Positions 8,021-17,153 of a stretch of 64,000 nucleotides of DNA are shown piece by piece. Positions within the stretch are counted from its first letter, which is position 1. Each line of letters starts with the position of its first letter. A program made the translations under genes and the position numbers. Under the pieces are notes generated by a model, which was not told the origin of the DNA, made no database searches, and saw nothing but the letters and a program-made list of their open reading frames with translations. The DNA lies in contig NZ_JACHNE010000001.1 in NCBI RefSeq assembly GCF_014205255.1, positions 4,774,001 through 4,838,000 of the forward strand, given 5' to 3'. The stretch is from Streptomyces caelestis. GTDB lineage: Bacteria; Actinomycetota; Actinomycetes; Streptomycetales; Streptomycetaceae.

Positions 8021-9304
8021 GTGCCCGCACTTGTGCTGCTCGGTGCTCAGTGGGGTGACGAAGGCAAGGGAAAGGCCACCGACCTGCTCGGTGGATCCGT
8101 GGACTATGTAGTGCGCTACCAGGGCGGCAACAACGCCGGCCACACGGTGGTCGTCGGAGACCAGAAGTACGCACTCCACCTCCTCCCTTCCGGAATCCTG
8201 TCCCCCGGCTGCACGCCGGTCATCGGTAACGGTGTCGTCGTCGACCCGTCGGTCCTGCTCTCCGAGCTGAGCGGTCTGAACGAGCGTGGTGTCGACACCT
8301 CCAAGCTCCTCCTCAGCGGTAACGCGCACATCATCACGCCGTACAACGTCACGGTCGACAAGGTGACGGAGCGCTTCCTCGGAAAGCGGAAGATCGGCAC
8401 GACCGGGCGCGGCATCGGCCCGACCTACGCCGACAAGATCAACCGTGTCGGCATCCGCGTGCAGGACCTGTACGACGAGTCGATCCTCACGCAGAAGGTC
8501 GAGGCGGCCCTCGACGTCAAGAACCAGATCCTCACCAAGCTCTACAACCGGCGCGCGATCGCCGTCGACCAGGTCGTCGAGGAGCTGCTGGATTACGCCG
8601 ACAAGCTCGCGCCGTACGTCGCCGACACCGTCCTGGTCATCAACCAGGCGCTGGAGGAGGACAAGGTCGTCCTGTTCGAGGGCGGCCAGGGCACGCTCCT
8701 CGACATCGACCACGGCACGTATCCCTTCGTCACCTCCTCGAACCCGACCGCGGGCGGCGCCTGCACGGGCGCGGGGGTCGGCCCGACGAAGATCAGCCGG
8801 GTCATCGGCATCCTCAAGGCGTACACGACCCGCGTCGGCGCGGGCCCGTTCCCGACGGAGCTGTTCGACGAGGACGGCGAGGCGCTGCGCCGCATCGGCG
8901 GCGAGCGCGGTGTCACCACCGGCCGTGACCGGCGCTGCGGCTGGTTCGACGCGGTGATCGCCCGGTACGCGACCCGGGTGAACGGCCTGACGGACTTCTT
9001 CCTCACCAAGCTCGACGTCCTCACCGGCTGGGAGCAGATCCCGGTCTGCGTGGCGTACGAGATCGACGGCAGGCGCGTCGAGGAGCTCCCGTACTCCCAG
9101 ACCGACTTCCATCACGCGAAGCCGGTCTACGAGATGCTGCCGGGCTGGAGCGAGGACATCAGCAAGGCCAAGTCCTTCGCCGACCTGCCGAAGAACGCCC
9201 AGAGCTACGTCAAGGCGCTGGAGGAGATGTCCGGCGCCCCGATCTCCGCGATCGGCGTGGGCCCGGGCCGGGACGAGACGATCGAGATCAAGTCGTTCCT
9301 GTAG
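8021..9304 (+). CDS. purA: Adenylosuccinate synthetase
   Basis: 427 residues from GTG 8021, after GGAAGGGG. It catalyses the GTP-dependent condensation of IMP and aspartate to adenylosuccinate, the first committed step to AMP. The GTP/IMP loop GAQWGDEGKGK is at the N terminus, followed by NNAGHTVV, GTTGRGIGPTYADK, EGGQGTLLDIDHGTYP, GVTTGRDRRCGW and the C-terminal GVGPGRDE. The frame extends upstream to 7808 but that part is not protein-like. Expressed alone, with a strong terminator just after the stop. Confidence 0.98.
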   Translation: MPALVLLGAQWGDEGKGKATDLLGGSVDYVVRYQGGNNAGHTVVVGDQKYALHLLPSGILSPGCTPVIGNGVVVDPSVLLSELSGLNERGVDTSKLLLSGNAHIITPYNVTVDKVTERFLGKRKIGTTGRGIGPTYADKINRVGIRVQDLYDESILTQKVEAALDVKNQILTKLYNRRAIAVDQVVEELLDYADKLAPYVADTVLVINQALEEDKVVLFEGGQGTLLDIDHGTYPFVTSSNPTAGGACTGAGVGPTKISRVIGILKAYTTRVGAGPFPTELFDEDGEALRRIGGERGVTTGRDRRCGWFDAVIARYATRVNGLTDFFLTKLDVLTGWEQIPVCVAYEIDGRRVEELPYSQTDFHHAKPVYEMLPGWSEDISKAKSFADLPKNAQSYVKALEEMSGAPISAIGVGPGRDETIEIKSFL

Positions 9305-9320
9305 GCCGAACGGCCGTCCG

Positions 9321-9363
9321 TGCCCGCTCACCGGCGCCCCGCGCGGGCGCCGGTGAGCGGGCA
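9321..9363. terminator. Perfect 19-bp stem terminator after purA
   Basis: The inverted repeat 9321-9339 / 9345-9363 (arm begins tgcccgctcaccggc) pairs over 19 bp around a 5-nt loop, 16 bp past the purA stop. G+C-rich stems without a long U tract are usual for Streptomyces terminators. Confidence 0.85.
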
Positions 9364-9413
9364 TAGGCTGAAAGCAACACCCCGCGTGCGTCGACCAGAA
9401 GAAGGTGAGTGCG

Positions 9414-9707
9414 ATGCGCGTACTGCTCAAGGCCCACTTCGATACGGAAAAGGCGAACGAGCTGGTCAGCAGCGGCAAGATGAGCGAACTGATCCAGGGG
9501 CTCGTGGAAAAGGTCCACCCGGAAGCCGCCTACTTCCTCCCGGATGAGGGAGACCGCACGGCCTTCCTGGTCTTCGACATGGAGGACCCGTCACAGATGC
9601 CGGTGATCACCGAGCCGCTCTTCCGGGAAGCGGACGCCAAGGTGTCCTACAGCCCGGTGATGAACCTGGACGACGTGCAGAAGGGGCTGTCCCAGCTGTC
9701 CGGCTGA
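9414..9707 (+). CDS. Conserved actinobacterial hypothetical protein
   Basis: 97 residues from ATG 9414 (GAAGGTGA just upstream; GTG at 9405 is an alternative). It begins MRVLLKAHFDTEKANELV and has regular alpha/beta character without recognised catalytic motifs; GDRTAFLVFDMEDPSQMP resembles a dimeric alpha-beta barrel (muconolactone isomerase/DUF-like) fold. It lies directly downstream of purA behind a terminator and convergent with the next gene. Function unknown. Confidence 0.8.
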   Translation: MRVLLKAHFDTEKANELVSSGKMSELIQGLVEKVHPEAAYFLPDEGDRTAFLVFDMEDPSQMPVITEPLFREADAKVSYSPVMNLDDVQKGLSQLSG

Positions 9708-9708
9708 C

Positions 9709-10359
9709 TCAGCTGAACACGATCATCGACCCCTGCGCCAGACTCCGCGTCACGGCCGCGTGCAGGCCGAGCCAGACATGGCGTTCCCGGGCGAACGGGC
9801 TGGGGTCGTACGGGGCCGGGACCGCGGGTTCCTCCAGTTCCGTGGGCACGAGCGGCGGTTGGGGCGCGGCCGGCGGGTTGGCCGGGTCGATGCCGATCGC
9901 GGGGGCGACCAGATCCAGCTCCCGCAGCAGGGCGTGGGAGGAGCCCAGCGGACCGCCGCCCGCGAGGAGCTCGTCGTCGGCGAGCGGGCTGGGGAAGTCG
10001 ACGGGGACGTACGCGCCCGCGTGGTCGTAGTGCCAGACGAGGTGCGACTGCTGGGCCGTCGACTCGAACATCTCCAGCAACTGCTCGTAGTCGCCGCCGA
10101 GTTCGTCCACGGGCGTCACCGGCAGGCCGCACACCTGGAGCAGATAGGCGCGGCGCAGGAAGTGCAGCGCGTCGTAGTCGAAGCCCGCGACCGGGGCGAC
10201 GTCGCCCGACAGGCCCGGCATGTACTGGTACACCGGCACCGGCGGCAGCCCCGCCTCGGCGAGCACCTTGTTGTATTGCGCGAGTTCCTCGGCGAACGGG
10301 TTGTCCGGCGTGTGGCACAACACGTCGACGAGCGGTACCAGCCACAGGTCACAGGCCAA
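9709..10359 (-). CDS. Conserved hypothetical protein
   Basis: 216 residues from a TTG at 10359 (begins MACDLWLVPLVDVLCH), chosen because GAGGAG lies 6 nt upstream. Soluble and acidic, with no transmembrane segment, signal peptide or recognised motif; the C-terminal third is Pro-rich. It ends one base after the stop of the convergent 97-residue gene. Coding bias matches its neighbours. No function can be assigned. Confidence 0.8.
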   Translation of the reverse strand: MACDLWLVPLVDVLCHTPDNPFAEELAQYNKVLAEAGLPPVPVYQYMPGLSGDVAPVAGFDYDALHFLRRAYLLQVCGLPVTPVDELGGDYEQLLEMFESTAQQSHLVWHYDHAGAYVPVDFPSPLADDELLAGGGPLGSSHALLRELDLVAPAIGIDPANPPAAPQPPLVPTELEEPAVPAPYDPSPFARERHVWLGLHAAVTRSLAQGSMIVFS

Positions 10360-10482
10360 AGAAGGCTCCTCGCTCAGCTCGGTGGGTCAGGTGGCGCGGT
10401 GCTCAGGGAAGGGTATCGGTGCGGCACGGAAGCGGCTCCTGCCGTGCATGTCCCATACCCATACGAACACGAGCGACGCCGG

Positions 10483-11184
10483 TCATCCTGAAGCGAGGCG
10501 CTCGATCAGGGCGATGGAATGGGCGTTGTAGCGGGCGATGATCGCCCGCGCGGTGTCGTTGTCCCCGGCGATCAGCGCGTCGACCAACTCGGTGTGACCG
10601 GCCCACAGCTCGCCGCGCAGATCGGTGAGCCGGCGCAGGTGCTGCACGGCGCACACCCAGCTCTGGACACGCAGCCGGTGCAGGAAGTCGGCCAGGTAGG
10701 GGTTGCCGAAGCAGGCGCCGAGCTCGCGCCAGAAGCGCAGGTCGTAGCCGATGAGGACGGTGAGATCACCGGCGGCGGCGGCCCGCTGTGCCTCCTCGCC
10801 ACGCCTGCGGACCCCGGCCACGAGGGGGGCGGCCCGGGGGTCGTCGGGCCGCACGGCGTTGGGGCGCCCTTCGGTCAGCGCGACGAACATCCCCTCGATG
10901 ACCAGGCCGCGGGCCTCGATCATGCCGCGGAAGTCCTCGACCGAGTACTCGTGGACGCGGAAGCCGCGGTGCTGGTCGGCTTCGAGGAGCCCCTGGGCGG
11001 AGAGGTCGACCAGCGCCTCCCGGACCGGCGTGGCGGACACCCCGTACTGCTCGGCGATCTCCTTGACCGTGAACTCCTGCCCCGGCTGGAGCCGCCCCGC
11101 CAGCACCTCGTCACGAAGCGCGTCGGCGATCTGCTGCCGCAGGGTGCTGCGCGTCACGGCGCCGTTGCCGGAGCTGCGGGGCAT
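10483..11184 (-). CDS. GntR-family transcriptional regulator (FCD type)
   Basis: 233 residues. The N-terminal winged helix (about 10-80) contains QIADALRDEVLAGRLQPGQ, IAEQYGVSATPVREAL and LLEADQHRGFRV. The C-terminal all-helical domain has the FCD-like LRFWRELGACFGNPYLADF and HTELVDALIAGDNDTARAII. FCD regulators bind organic acids or amino acids through a metal site. The neighbouring class III aminotransferase on the same strand, 140 bp upstream, is a plausible target. Confidence 0.92.
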   Translation of the reverse strand: MPRSSGNGAVTRSTLRQQIADALRDEVLAGRLQPGQEFTVKEIAEQYGVSATPVREALVDLSAQGLLEADQHRGFRVHEYSVEDFRGMIEARGLVIEGMFVALTEGRPNAVRPDDPRAAPLVAGVRRRGEEAQRAAAAGDLTVLIGYDLRFWRELGACFGNPYLADFLHRLRVQSWVCAVQHLRRLTDLRGELWAGHTELVDALIAGDNDTARAIIARYNAHSIALIERLASG

Positions 11185-11323
11185 GGTCAGAGCGTCTCCC
11201 TCGTCGCGTTCGGGTGGCGTGCACGTGTATGTCTACGAGCACGCCACCTTACGCGTTCGAACGAGGGACGAGATGGTCCGCTACTGACGGGTTGTGGTCG
11301 GCCCCTGGCGGGATTACGGCTGT

Positions 11324-12679
11324 TTACTCGGTGTGCTCGTCCGCCGCCGAGAGTGCCGCGTCCAGGACTGCGAGACCCTCCTTCAGCTCCGCCTCGGTGA
11401 TGGTGCAGGGCGGCACCACGTGTGTCCGGTTCATGTTCACGAACGGCCAGAGTCCGCTGCCCTTCGCGGCGGCGGCGAAGGCGGCCATCGGCGCGTTCGC
11501 CTCCCCGGCCGCGTTGTAGGGCACCAGCGGCTCCCGCGTCCGACGGTTCCGGACCAGCTCCAGCGCCCAGAACATGCCGGCACCGCGCACCTCGCCCACG
11601 CTCGGGTGCCGCGCGGCCAGCTCACGCAGTTCCGGCCCGAGCACGGACGCGCCCAGCCGGGCCGCGTTCTCGACGACGCCCTCCTCCGCCATGACGCCGA
11701 TCGTCGCGACGGCGGCGGCGCACGCCAGCGGATGCCCGGAGTACGTCAGACCACCGGGGTACGGGCGCTTCCCGAAGGTCTCCGCGATCGCACCGGAGAT
11801 CGCGACTCCGCCCAGCGGCACGTACCCGCTGTTCACGCCCTTGGCGAAGGTCAGCAGGTCGGGCGTGACGTCGAACAGGTCCGCCGCGAACCACTCGCCG
11901 GTCCGGCCGAACCCGGCCATGACCTCGTCCAGGACGAAGACGATCCCGTACTTGTCGCACAGCTCCCGCACGCCGGCGAGATAGCCGGGCGGCGGGACCA
12001 TGATCCCGGCCGTCCCGGGGATCGTCTCCAGGATGATCGCCGCGACGGTCGAGGGCCCCTCGAAGGCGATCGTCGTCTCCAGGTGCTCCAGCGCCCGCGC
12101 GCACTCCTGCTCCTCGGTCTCGGCGTAGAAGCGGGAGCGGTAGAGGTAGGGCGCCCAGAAGTGCACGACCCCGGCGGTGCCGCTGTCGGACGCCCAGCGG
12201 CGCGGGTCGCCGGTGATGTTCACGGCCTGCTGCGTACCGCCGTGGTACGAGCGGTACGCCGAGAGCACCTTGGGGCGCCCGGTGTGCAGACGCGCCATGC
12301 GGACGGCGTGCTCGACGGCGTCGGCGCCGCCGTTGGTGAAGAAGATCTTGTCCAGGTCGCCCGGGGTCCGCTCGGCGATCAGCCGTGCCGCCTCCGACCG
12401 GGCCTCGACCGCGAACGCGGGCGCGAAGGTCGTCATCCTCGCCGCCTGCTCCTGGATCGCGGCGACGACCTTGGGGTGCTGATAGCCGATGTTCGTGAAG
12501 ACGAGCCCGCTGGAGAAGTCGAGGTAGCGCCGGCCGTCGTAGTCCCAGAAGTACGACCCTTCCGCCCCGGCGACGGCGAGCGGGTCGATGAGCTCCTGAG
12601 CGGACCAGGAGTGGAACACGTGGTCACGGTCGGCGGCCTTGACGGCGGCACCGGCTTCGGGGTTCGGCTGAGGGGTCAT
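11324..12679 (-). CDS. Class III PLP-dependent aminotransferase
   Basis: 451 residues from ATG 12679; the frame extends to 12763 but the extra part is not conserved-looking. Family features are FTNGGADAVEHAVRMARLH, SYHGG, FVLDEVMAGFGRTGEWFA (cofactor Asp), TFAKGVNSGY with the Schiff-base Lys at 280, and GLTYSGHPLACAAA. It would transfer an omega-amino group (beta-alanine, taurine or similar) to pyruvate or 2-oxoglutarate. The FCD regulator downstream may control it. The substrate cannot be fixed by reading. Confidence 0.94.
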   Translation of the reverse strand: MTPQPNPEAGAAVKAADRDHVFHSWSAQELIDPLAVAGAEGSYFWDYDGRRYLDFSSGLVFTNIGYQHPKVVAAIQEQAARMTTFAPAFAVEARSEAARLIAERTPGDLDKIFFTNGGADAVEHAVRMARLHTGRPKVLSAYRSYHGGTQQAVNITGDPRRWASDSGTAGVVHFWAPYLYRSRFYAETEEQECARALEHLETTIAFEGPSTVAAIILETIPGTAGIMVPPPGYLAGVRELCDKYGIVFVLDEVMAGFGRTGEWFAADLFDVTPDLLTFAKGVNSGYVPLGGVAISGAIAETFGKRPYPGGLTYSGHPLACAAAVATIGVMAEEGVVENAARLGASVLGPELRELAARHPSVGEVRGAGMFWALELVRNRRTREPLVPYNAAGEANAPMAAFAAAAKGSGLWPFVNMNRTHVVPPCTITEAELKEGLAVLDAALSAADEHTE

Positions 12680-12778
12680 GCGGGCGAGCGTAGGTGCGGG
12701 GCAGCGGGCGGTGGTATCGGCGGCCTGTCTGCCGTCGGCCGCATTCCGCGACAGGTTGTCCATACGGGACCAAACCCG

Positions 12779-12805
12779 TTGACAGTCTGCTGTCTAAATG
12801 TCAGG
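12779..12805 (+). promoter_or_regulatory. Promoter with embedded inverted repeat for the DJ-1/MarR operon
   Basis: TTGACA at 12779-12784 is followed 18 bp later by AGGATG, a reasonable promoter. The -35 overlaps the inverted repeat gacag-tctg-ctgtc (12781-12794), and further TGTC half-sites follow. The distal gene encodes a MarR regulator, so this is a likely autoregulatory operator. GAGGAGG precedes the first ATG. Confidence 0.55.
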
Positions 12806-12841
12806 ATGCTGTCATAAGGCACAGGGGTCCGAGGAGGAGCC

Positions 12842-13459
12842 ATGAACGCCACCACAGGTCGCAAGCCCGTCCATCTCGCCGTCTACGACACGCTCGCCGA
12901 CTGGGAGACGGGCCACGCCACGGCCCATCTCGCCCGCGCCGGATACGAGATCCGGACCGTCGGGCCGTCCACCGACCCGGTCACCAGCATCGGCGGACTG
13001 CGCATCCAGCCCGGCGCGGCCCTGGACGACGTACGGCCCGAGGACAGCTCCCTGCTGATCCTCCCGGGCGCCGACCTCTGGGACACGTCCGGTGACCTGG
13101 CGCCCTTCGCCCGCAAGGCCCGGGCGTTCCTGGAGGCGGGCGTGCCGGTCGCCGCGATCTGCGGGGCCACCGCCGGGCTCGCCCGGGAGGGCCTGCTCGA
13201 CGACCGGTCCCACACCAGCGCGGTCTCCTTCTACCTGGCCGCGACCGGCTACGCGGGCGGCGCGCGCTATGTCGAGACCGACGCCGTCACCGACGGGAAC
13301 CTCGTCACCGCGGGCCCGACCGAGCCCGTCGCCTTCGCCCGGGAGATCTTCCGGCTGCTCGGGGTGTACGAGGGCGAGGTGCTCGACGCCTGGTACCGGC
13401 TGTTCCACGACTCCGACGCGGCGGCGTACGCCGTGCTGGAGAAGGCCGGGGCGGCATGA
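12842..13459 (+). CDS. DJ-1/PfpI-family protein (class I glutamine amidotransferase fold)
   Basis: 205 residues with a strong ribosome site (GAGGAGGAGCC-ATG). The fold markers are LAVYDTLADWETG at the N terminus, LLILPGADLWD and the nucleophile elbow AAICGATAGLA with Cys at 107. The family includes glyoxalases, chaperones and stress proteases; the reaction is unknown. Its TGA overlaps the ATG of the next MarR gene (ATGA), so the enzyme and regulator form an operon, probably induced by a small molecule. Confidence 0.9.
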   Translation: MNATTGRKPVHLAVYDTLADWETGHATAHLARAGYEIRTVGPSTDPVTSIGGLRIQPGAALDDVRPEDSSLLILPGADLWDTSGDLAPFARKARAFLEAGVPVAAICGATAGLAREGLLDDRSHTSAVSFYLAATGYAGGARYVETDAVTDGNLVTAGPTEPVAFAREIFRLLGVYEGEVLDAWYRLFHDSDAAAYAVLEKAGAA

Positions 13460-13914
13460 GCCGGGAGCGGCAGGACCTGCTCAGCCGCAGCGCCCTCGGG
13501 GTGTTCCGGCTGAACGGCCAGTTCCTCGCCGTGGCGGAGGAACTGGCCCGGCCCGCCGGGCTCACCGCCGCCTGGTGGCAGGTGCTCGGTGCGGTCCTCG
13601 GTGAGCCGCTGCCGGTCTCCGGCATCGCCCGCGCCATGGGCATCACGCGGCAGAGCGTGCAGCGCATCGCCGACCTGCTGGTGGAACGCGGGCTCGCCGA
13701 GTACCGGCCGAACCCCGCGCACCGCCGCGCCAAGCTCCTCGCGCCGACCGCGCGGGGGCGTGCGGCGATCGCCCGTATCGACCCCGGGCACGCGGCCTTC
13801 GCCGACCGGCTGGCGGAGGAGTTCGGGGAGGCGGAGCTGGCGGAGGCGGTGCGGGTACTGGAACGCCTGTCCAAGGTTGTCGACCAGGTGGGTCCGCCTG
13901 TTACGGAACCGTAG
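13456..13914 (+). CDS. MarR-family transcriptional regulator
   Basis: 152 residues, full length. The winged-helix core is VLGAVLGEPLPVSGIARAM, GITRQSVQRIADLLVERGL and YRPNPAHRRAKLLAPTARG, typical MarR recognition helix and wing. It overlaps the DJ-1-like gene by 4 nt and probably represses the operon through the inverted repeat at the promoter. Confidence 0.93.
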   Translation: MSRERQDLLSRSALGVFRLNGQFLAVAEELARPAGLTAAWWQVLGAVLGEPLPVSGIARAMGITRQSVQRIADLLVERGLAEYRPNPAHRRAKLLAPTARGRAAIARIDPGHAAFADRLAEEFGEAELAEAVRVLERLSKVVDQVGPPVTEP

Positions 13915-13993
13915 ACGTCTCCCAGGTCACCCGGCCTCCGCCCCGCACTATTCTCGATCCGTTGCTCACGTGTGGGGGGAAGGCGGCTGAGCG

Positions 13994-16006
13994 ATGGAGA
14001 CGTTGGGGCCCGGGGATCCGCAGCGGATCGGCGCGTACCGGTTGCTGGCGCGGCTGGGTGCGGGCGGCATGGGGCATGTGTATCTGGCCCGCTCGGAGCG
14101 GGGCCGTACGGTCGCCGTGAAACTCGTGCGCGAGGAACTGGCCGCGCAGGAGGAGTTCCGGGAGCGGTTCCGGCAGGAGGTGCGGGCCGCGCGGCGGGTC
14201 GGCGGGTACTGGACGGCGCCGGTGCTGGACGCGGACACCGAGGCGGCGGTGCCGTGGGTGGCCACCGGGTACGTCGCCGGGCCGAGCCTCCAGCAGGTCG
14301 TCGGACACGACCACGGTGCCCTGCCCGAGCGGACGGTCCGCATCCTCGCGGCCGGGCTCGCGCACGCGCTGAAGGACATCCACGCCGCGGGCATCGTCCA
14401 CCGCGATCTCAAGCCGTCCAACGTCCTGGTCACCATCGACGGCCCGCGCGTCATCGACTTCGGTATCGCCCGGGCCCTGCAGACCGTGACCGACGGCGGG
14501 CTCACCCGCACCGGCGCGCTCGTCGGATCGCCCGGTTTCATGGCGCCCGAGCAGGTGCGGGGCGACCGCGTCACCCCGGCGTGCGACGTCTTCTGCCTCG
14601 GCTCGGTCCTCGCCTACGCCGCCACCGGCGCCCTGCCCTTCGGCACCGCCAACAGCGGCGTGCACGCCCTGATGTTCCGCATCGCCCAGGAGGAACCGGA
14701 TCTGGAGCGCGTCCCCGAGGGCATCGCCGACCTGGTCCGTGACTGCCTGCGCAAGGACCCCGCCGCACGCCCGTCCCTCGACCGTGTCCTGGAGCGCACC
14801 GGCGCGGACGACACCGTCGCCGACGGCCGCGCCCTCGACCCCTGGCTCCCGAGTGCCCTGGTCGCCCAACTCGGGCGGCACGCGGTGCGGTTGCTGGACG
14901 CGGAGGATCCGGAGGGGGCCGGCTCCGCTGAGGGAGCGGGTTCTCCCGAGCCGCCTGCCGAGCGGCAGCGTTCCGGTCCTGACGAGAGCCCCGGCCCCGA
15001 CCCGGCACCCGAGCACGGCCCCGCCGCCGACGAATCGTCCCCGGTCGCCGCGCTGCCCCCGGTCCCCACGACGGCGCCCGCCGCACCCCCTGGCCCGCCC
15101 CCGCCGGGCCGCCCGGGCGAGGGACCGCCGCTGAACCATCTGCCCACCATGGCCGCGGGCCCGGGCACCGCCCCGGCGCCCCGGCAGACCCCGGGAGCGC
15201 CGGCCCCGGCCCACCCGCACGCGCCCGCGCCCCCGTACCCGGCGTACGGCTACCCCCAGCAGCACCCCCAGCCCGGCGCCCCGCCGTACCACCCCGCCTA
15301 CGGCGGCCTCGGCTCCACCCCGCCCTACGGCGCGAGCCCGCCCCACGGCTCCACCCCGCCCTACGGCCCACCGCCGTACGGCGCGAGCCCGCCCCACGGC
15401 TCCACCCCGCCCTACGGTCCGCCGCAGGAGCCGGCGCGGAGAAACGGCCGTTCCACCGCGCTGCTCGTCCTGATCGCCCTGGTCGTCGCACTGGCGGCGG
15501 GCGGCTCGGTGTACGCGCTGATGCAGGGCGGCGACGGCGACCGGGCCGGCGGCGACCCCACCCCCACGCAGAGCACCGGCGCGCCCCCGACCACGCCGGG
15601 CCCCTCCCCGGCGACCTCGGAGCCGGACACCTCCGCCTCTCCGGCGGGCGGCTCGGTCCCGACGGCGTACCTGGGCACCTGGACCACGACCATCGACAAC
15701 GCCGACGGCCGGCACACCCGTCGGCTGACCATCCAGCAGGGCGGGCCCGGCGACACGGTCCTGTCCCTCGTGGCCGACGGCCCCACGAAGGGGGACGGCA
15801 GCTACCACTGCGTGTTCGAGGGCGAACTGACCGACGCCCCCGACGCCGACGGCCCGGTGAGGATCGGCCCGTCCACCGTGACCGTCGGCCGGCCGCGCAC
15901 CGCCTGCACCCCGGGCGCCGCCACCGAGATCACCGTCCTTTCGGACGGCACGCTCCAGCGCGTGAACAGCGGCAGCGGGGAGAAGTTGACGTACACGAGG
16001 CAGTGA
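13994..16006 (+). CDS. Ser/Thr protein kinase, PknB type, with Pro-rich linker and membrane anchor
   Basis: 670 residues. The kinase domain covers about 12-275: Gly loop LGAGGMGHVYLA, catalytic IVHRDLKPSN (D138), DFG at about 155, and GSPGFMAPEQV in the activation segment. A long Pro/Ala/Gly-rich linker with tandem PPYG repeats (about 300-480) leads to one transmembrane helix (STALLVLIALVVALAAG, about 487-510) and an extracytoplasmic beta-rich domain of about 130 residues. This is a type I membrane kinase; no PASTA repeats are present, so the sensed ligand is unknown. It appears syntenic with kinases near recR in other streptomycetes. Confidence 0.94.
   Translation: METLGPGDPQRIGAYRLLARLGAGGMGHVYLARSERGRTVAVKLVREELAAQEEFRERFRQEVRAARRVGGYWTAPVLDADTEAAVPWVATGYVAGPSLQQVVGHDHGALPERTVRILAAGLAHALKDIHAAGIVHRDLKPSNVLVTIDGPRVIDFGIARALQTVTDGGLTRTGALVGSPGFMAPEQVRGDRVTPACDVFCLGSVLAYAATGALPFGTANSGVHALMFRIAQEEPDLERVPEGIADLVRDCLRKDPAARPSLDRVLERTGADDTVADGRALDPWLPSALVAQLGRHAVRLLDAEDPEGAGSAEGAGSPEPPAERQRSGPDESPGPDPAPEHGPAADESSPVAALPPVPTTAPAAPPGPPPPGRPGEGPPLNHLPTMAAGPGTAPAPRQTPGAPAPAHPHAPAPPYPAYGYPQQHPQPGAPPYHPAYGGLGSTPPYGASPPHGSTPPYGPPPYGASPPHGSTPPYGPPQEPARRNGRSTALLVLIALVVALAAGGSVYALMQGGDGDRAGGDPTPTQSTGAPPTTPGPSPATSEPDTSASPAGGSVPTAYLGTWTTTIDNADGRHTRRLTIQQGGPGDTVLSLVADGPTKGDGSYHCVFEGELTDAPDADGPVRIGPSTVTVGRPRTACTPGAATEITVLSDGTLQRVNSGSGEKLTYTRQ
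15326..15417 (+). repeat. Tandem repeat within the kinase linker
   Basis: A 41-bp unit (begins tacggcgcgagcccgcccca) occurs at 15326-15366 and again at 15377-15417, period 51 bp, with shorter PPYG-coding units around it. It encodes the repeated peptide PYGASPPHGSTPPYG. Such repeats vary in copy number and are prone to slippage. Confidence 0.85.
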
Positions 16007-16155
16007 ACCCCGAACTTCACGGCCCGACCACGGTGTTCGCCGGCCGCACCGTCCGCGGCGTCTCGGTCACCCGCCCGGGACGGCACCCGTCCCGAAGGAG
16101 CGGCACCTCGTAGCGCCGAACTGCGCACCCGCCCGGCCCCAGCCCAAACGCACAG

Positions 16156-16911
16156 TCACCTCGGCTCCGGCGGCCGCTGCCGAGGCATGTTGGGCCGCGC
16201 ACCACCCCCCGGCGGCACGGAAAACCGCCCAGGGAAGCTCCCCGCCTCGCCCCCGCGCCCACTCCCCGAGAACGCCACCGCCTGCAACCCCACCGGCGCA
16301 CCCCCGCTCCGAAACTCCCCCACCCACTCCGCGGTCTCCCCCCGCACCAGCTCACTCACATCCTCGGAGAACCTCCGCAGCACCCCGAGACACCGCTCGG
16401 CCGCCTCACTCGCGGTCCCCTCCGCCGGCCCCAGAACCTCCCGCACGCTCTCCGCCGCCCAGTCGAACTGCAGCGCCTGCAACCGGCGCTGCACGGCCTG
16501 CGCGGTGGCCACATCCCGCATCCACCCCGTCGTCACCCCGAAGTACCGGTCGACGGCCACACACGCCACCCCCAGCAGCAGCGCCAGACACCCCCAGGGC
16601 GCGATGCCGCCCGCGACCCCGATCAGATCCAGCAGGGGCAGCGCGACCCCGGTGACCGCCCCCACCGCGGTCCCGCAGCGCAGCGCCCGCGCGCACCGCC
16701 GCTTCCACACCCGGTCCTCCAGGTACCAGGCCGCCGTCTCGAGCGCCCCGCGCTCCACCCACCGGTACAGCTCGTCCAGCCGGACCGCCGGCTCCCCCCA
16801 GTCTCCGAGCGGGAAGGCCCGCCCGGTCAGATCGCCCGGCCGCAGCCGGGCCGCCCCCTCGCCCCGTCCATCCTGAGGCGGCCCCTCGGGCTGCATCTCC
16901 GGCTGACCCAC
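16156..16911 (-). CDS. SLATT-domain-like two-helix membrane protein
   Basis: 251 residues from GTG 16911 (GGGAG 6 nt upstream; ATG 16896 is the alternative). About residues 30-150 show the SLATT pattern: a helix before the membrane (RGALETAAWYLEDRVWKRR), two membrane helices (AVGAVTGVALPLLDLIGV and CLALLLGVACVAVDRYFG), then a helical tail (AQAVQRRLQALQFDWAAE). The C-terminal 50 residues are disordered and Gly/Pro-rich. SLATT proteins are predicted pore-forming effectors when paired with nucleotide cyclases, but no partner is adjacent, so a housekeeping membrane role is also possible. Confidence 0.75.
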   Translation of the reverse strand: MGQPEMQPEGPPQDGRGEGAARLRPGDLTGRAFPLGDWGEPAVRLDELYRWVERGALETAAWYLEDRVWKRRCARALRCGTAVGAVTGVALPLLDLIGVAGGIAPWGCLALLLGVACVAVDRYFGVTTGWMRDVATAQAVQRRLQALQFDWAAESVREVLGPAEGTASEAAERCLGVLRRFSEDVSELVRGETAEWVGEFRSGGAPVGLQAVAFSGSGRGGEAGSFPGRFSVPPGGGARPNMPRQRPPEPR

Positions 16912-17153
16912 CCGGCACTCCCTACTGACCACGCTGCGTGACAAGAGACACACATGACGCACACGCGCCGGACCCTTCCTACCCCCCAATGGGTGGCGAG
17001 ATGTAGCTTTCGCCGCTTTTCCGCCCGGAAGTATTCCTTGATCAGTTATACGGCGCGAGTGGAACTCACTCGAAAGAGTGCTGGGGCGACGGCAGGCCCG
17101 ACCACGTAGGCTCGTGCCGAACGGGAAAACCCGTACCGAGCAAGGAGCTGATC

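Noticed and set aside
11294..12817. 507-codon plus-strand open frame
   Set aside because: Antisense of the class III aminotransferase; no protein-like motifs.
15301..15420. Short repeats considered as a possible CRISPR-like array
   Set aside because: They lie in frame inside the kinase and encode a Pro-rich linker; no regular spacers exist.
13901..15808. 635-codon minus-strand open frame
   Set aside because: Arg/Gly-rich antisense of the Ser/Thr kinase gene.
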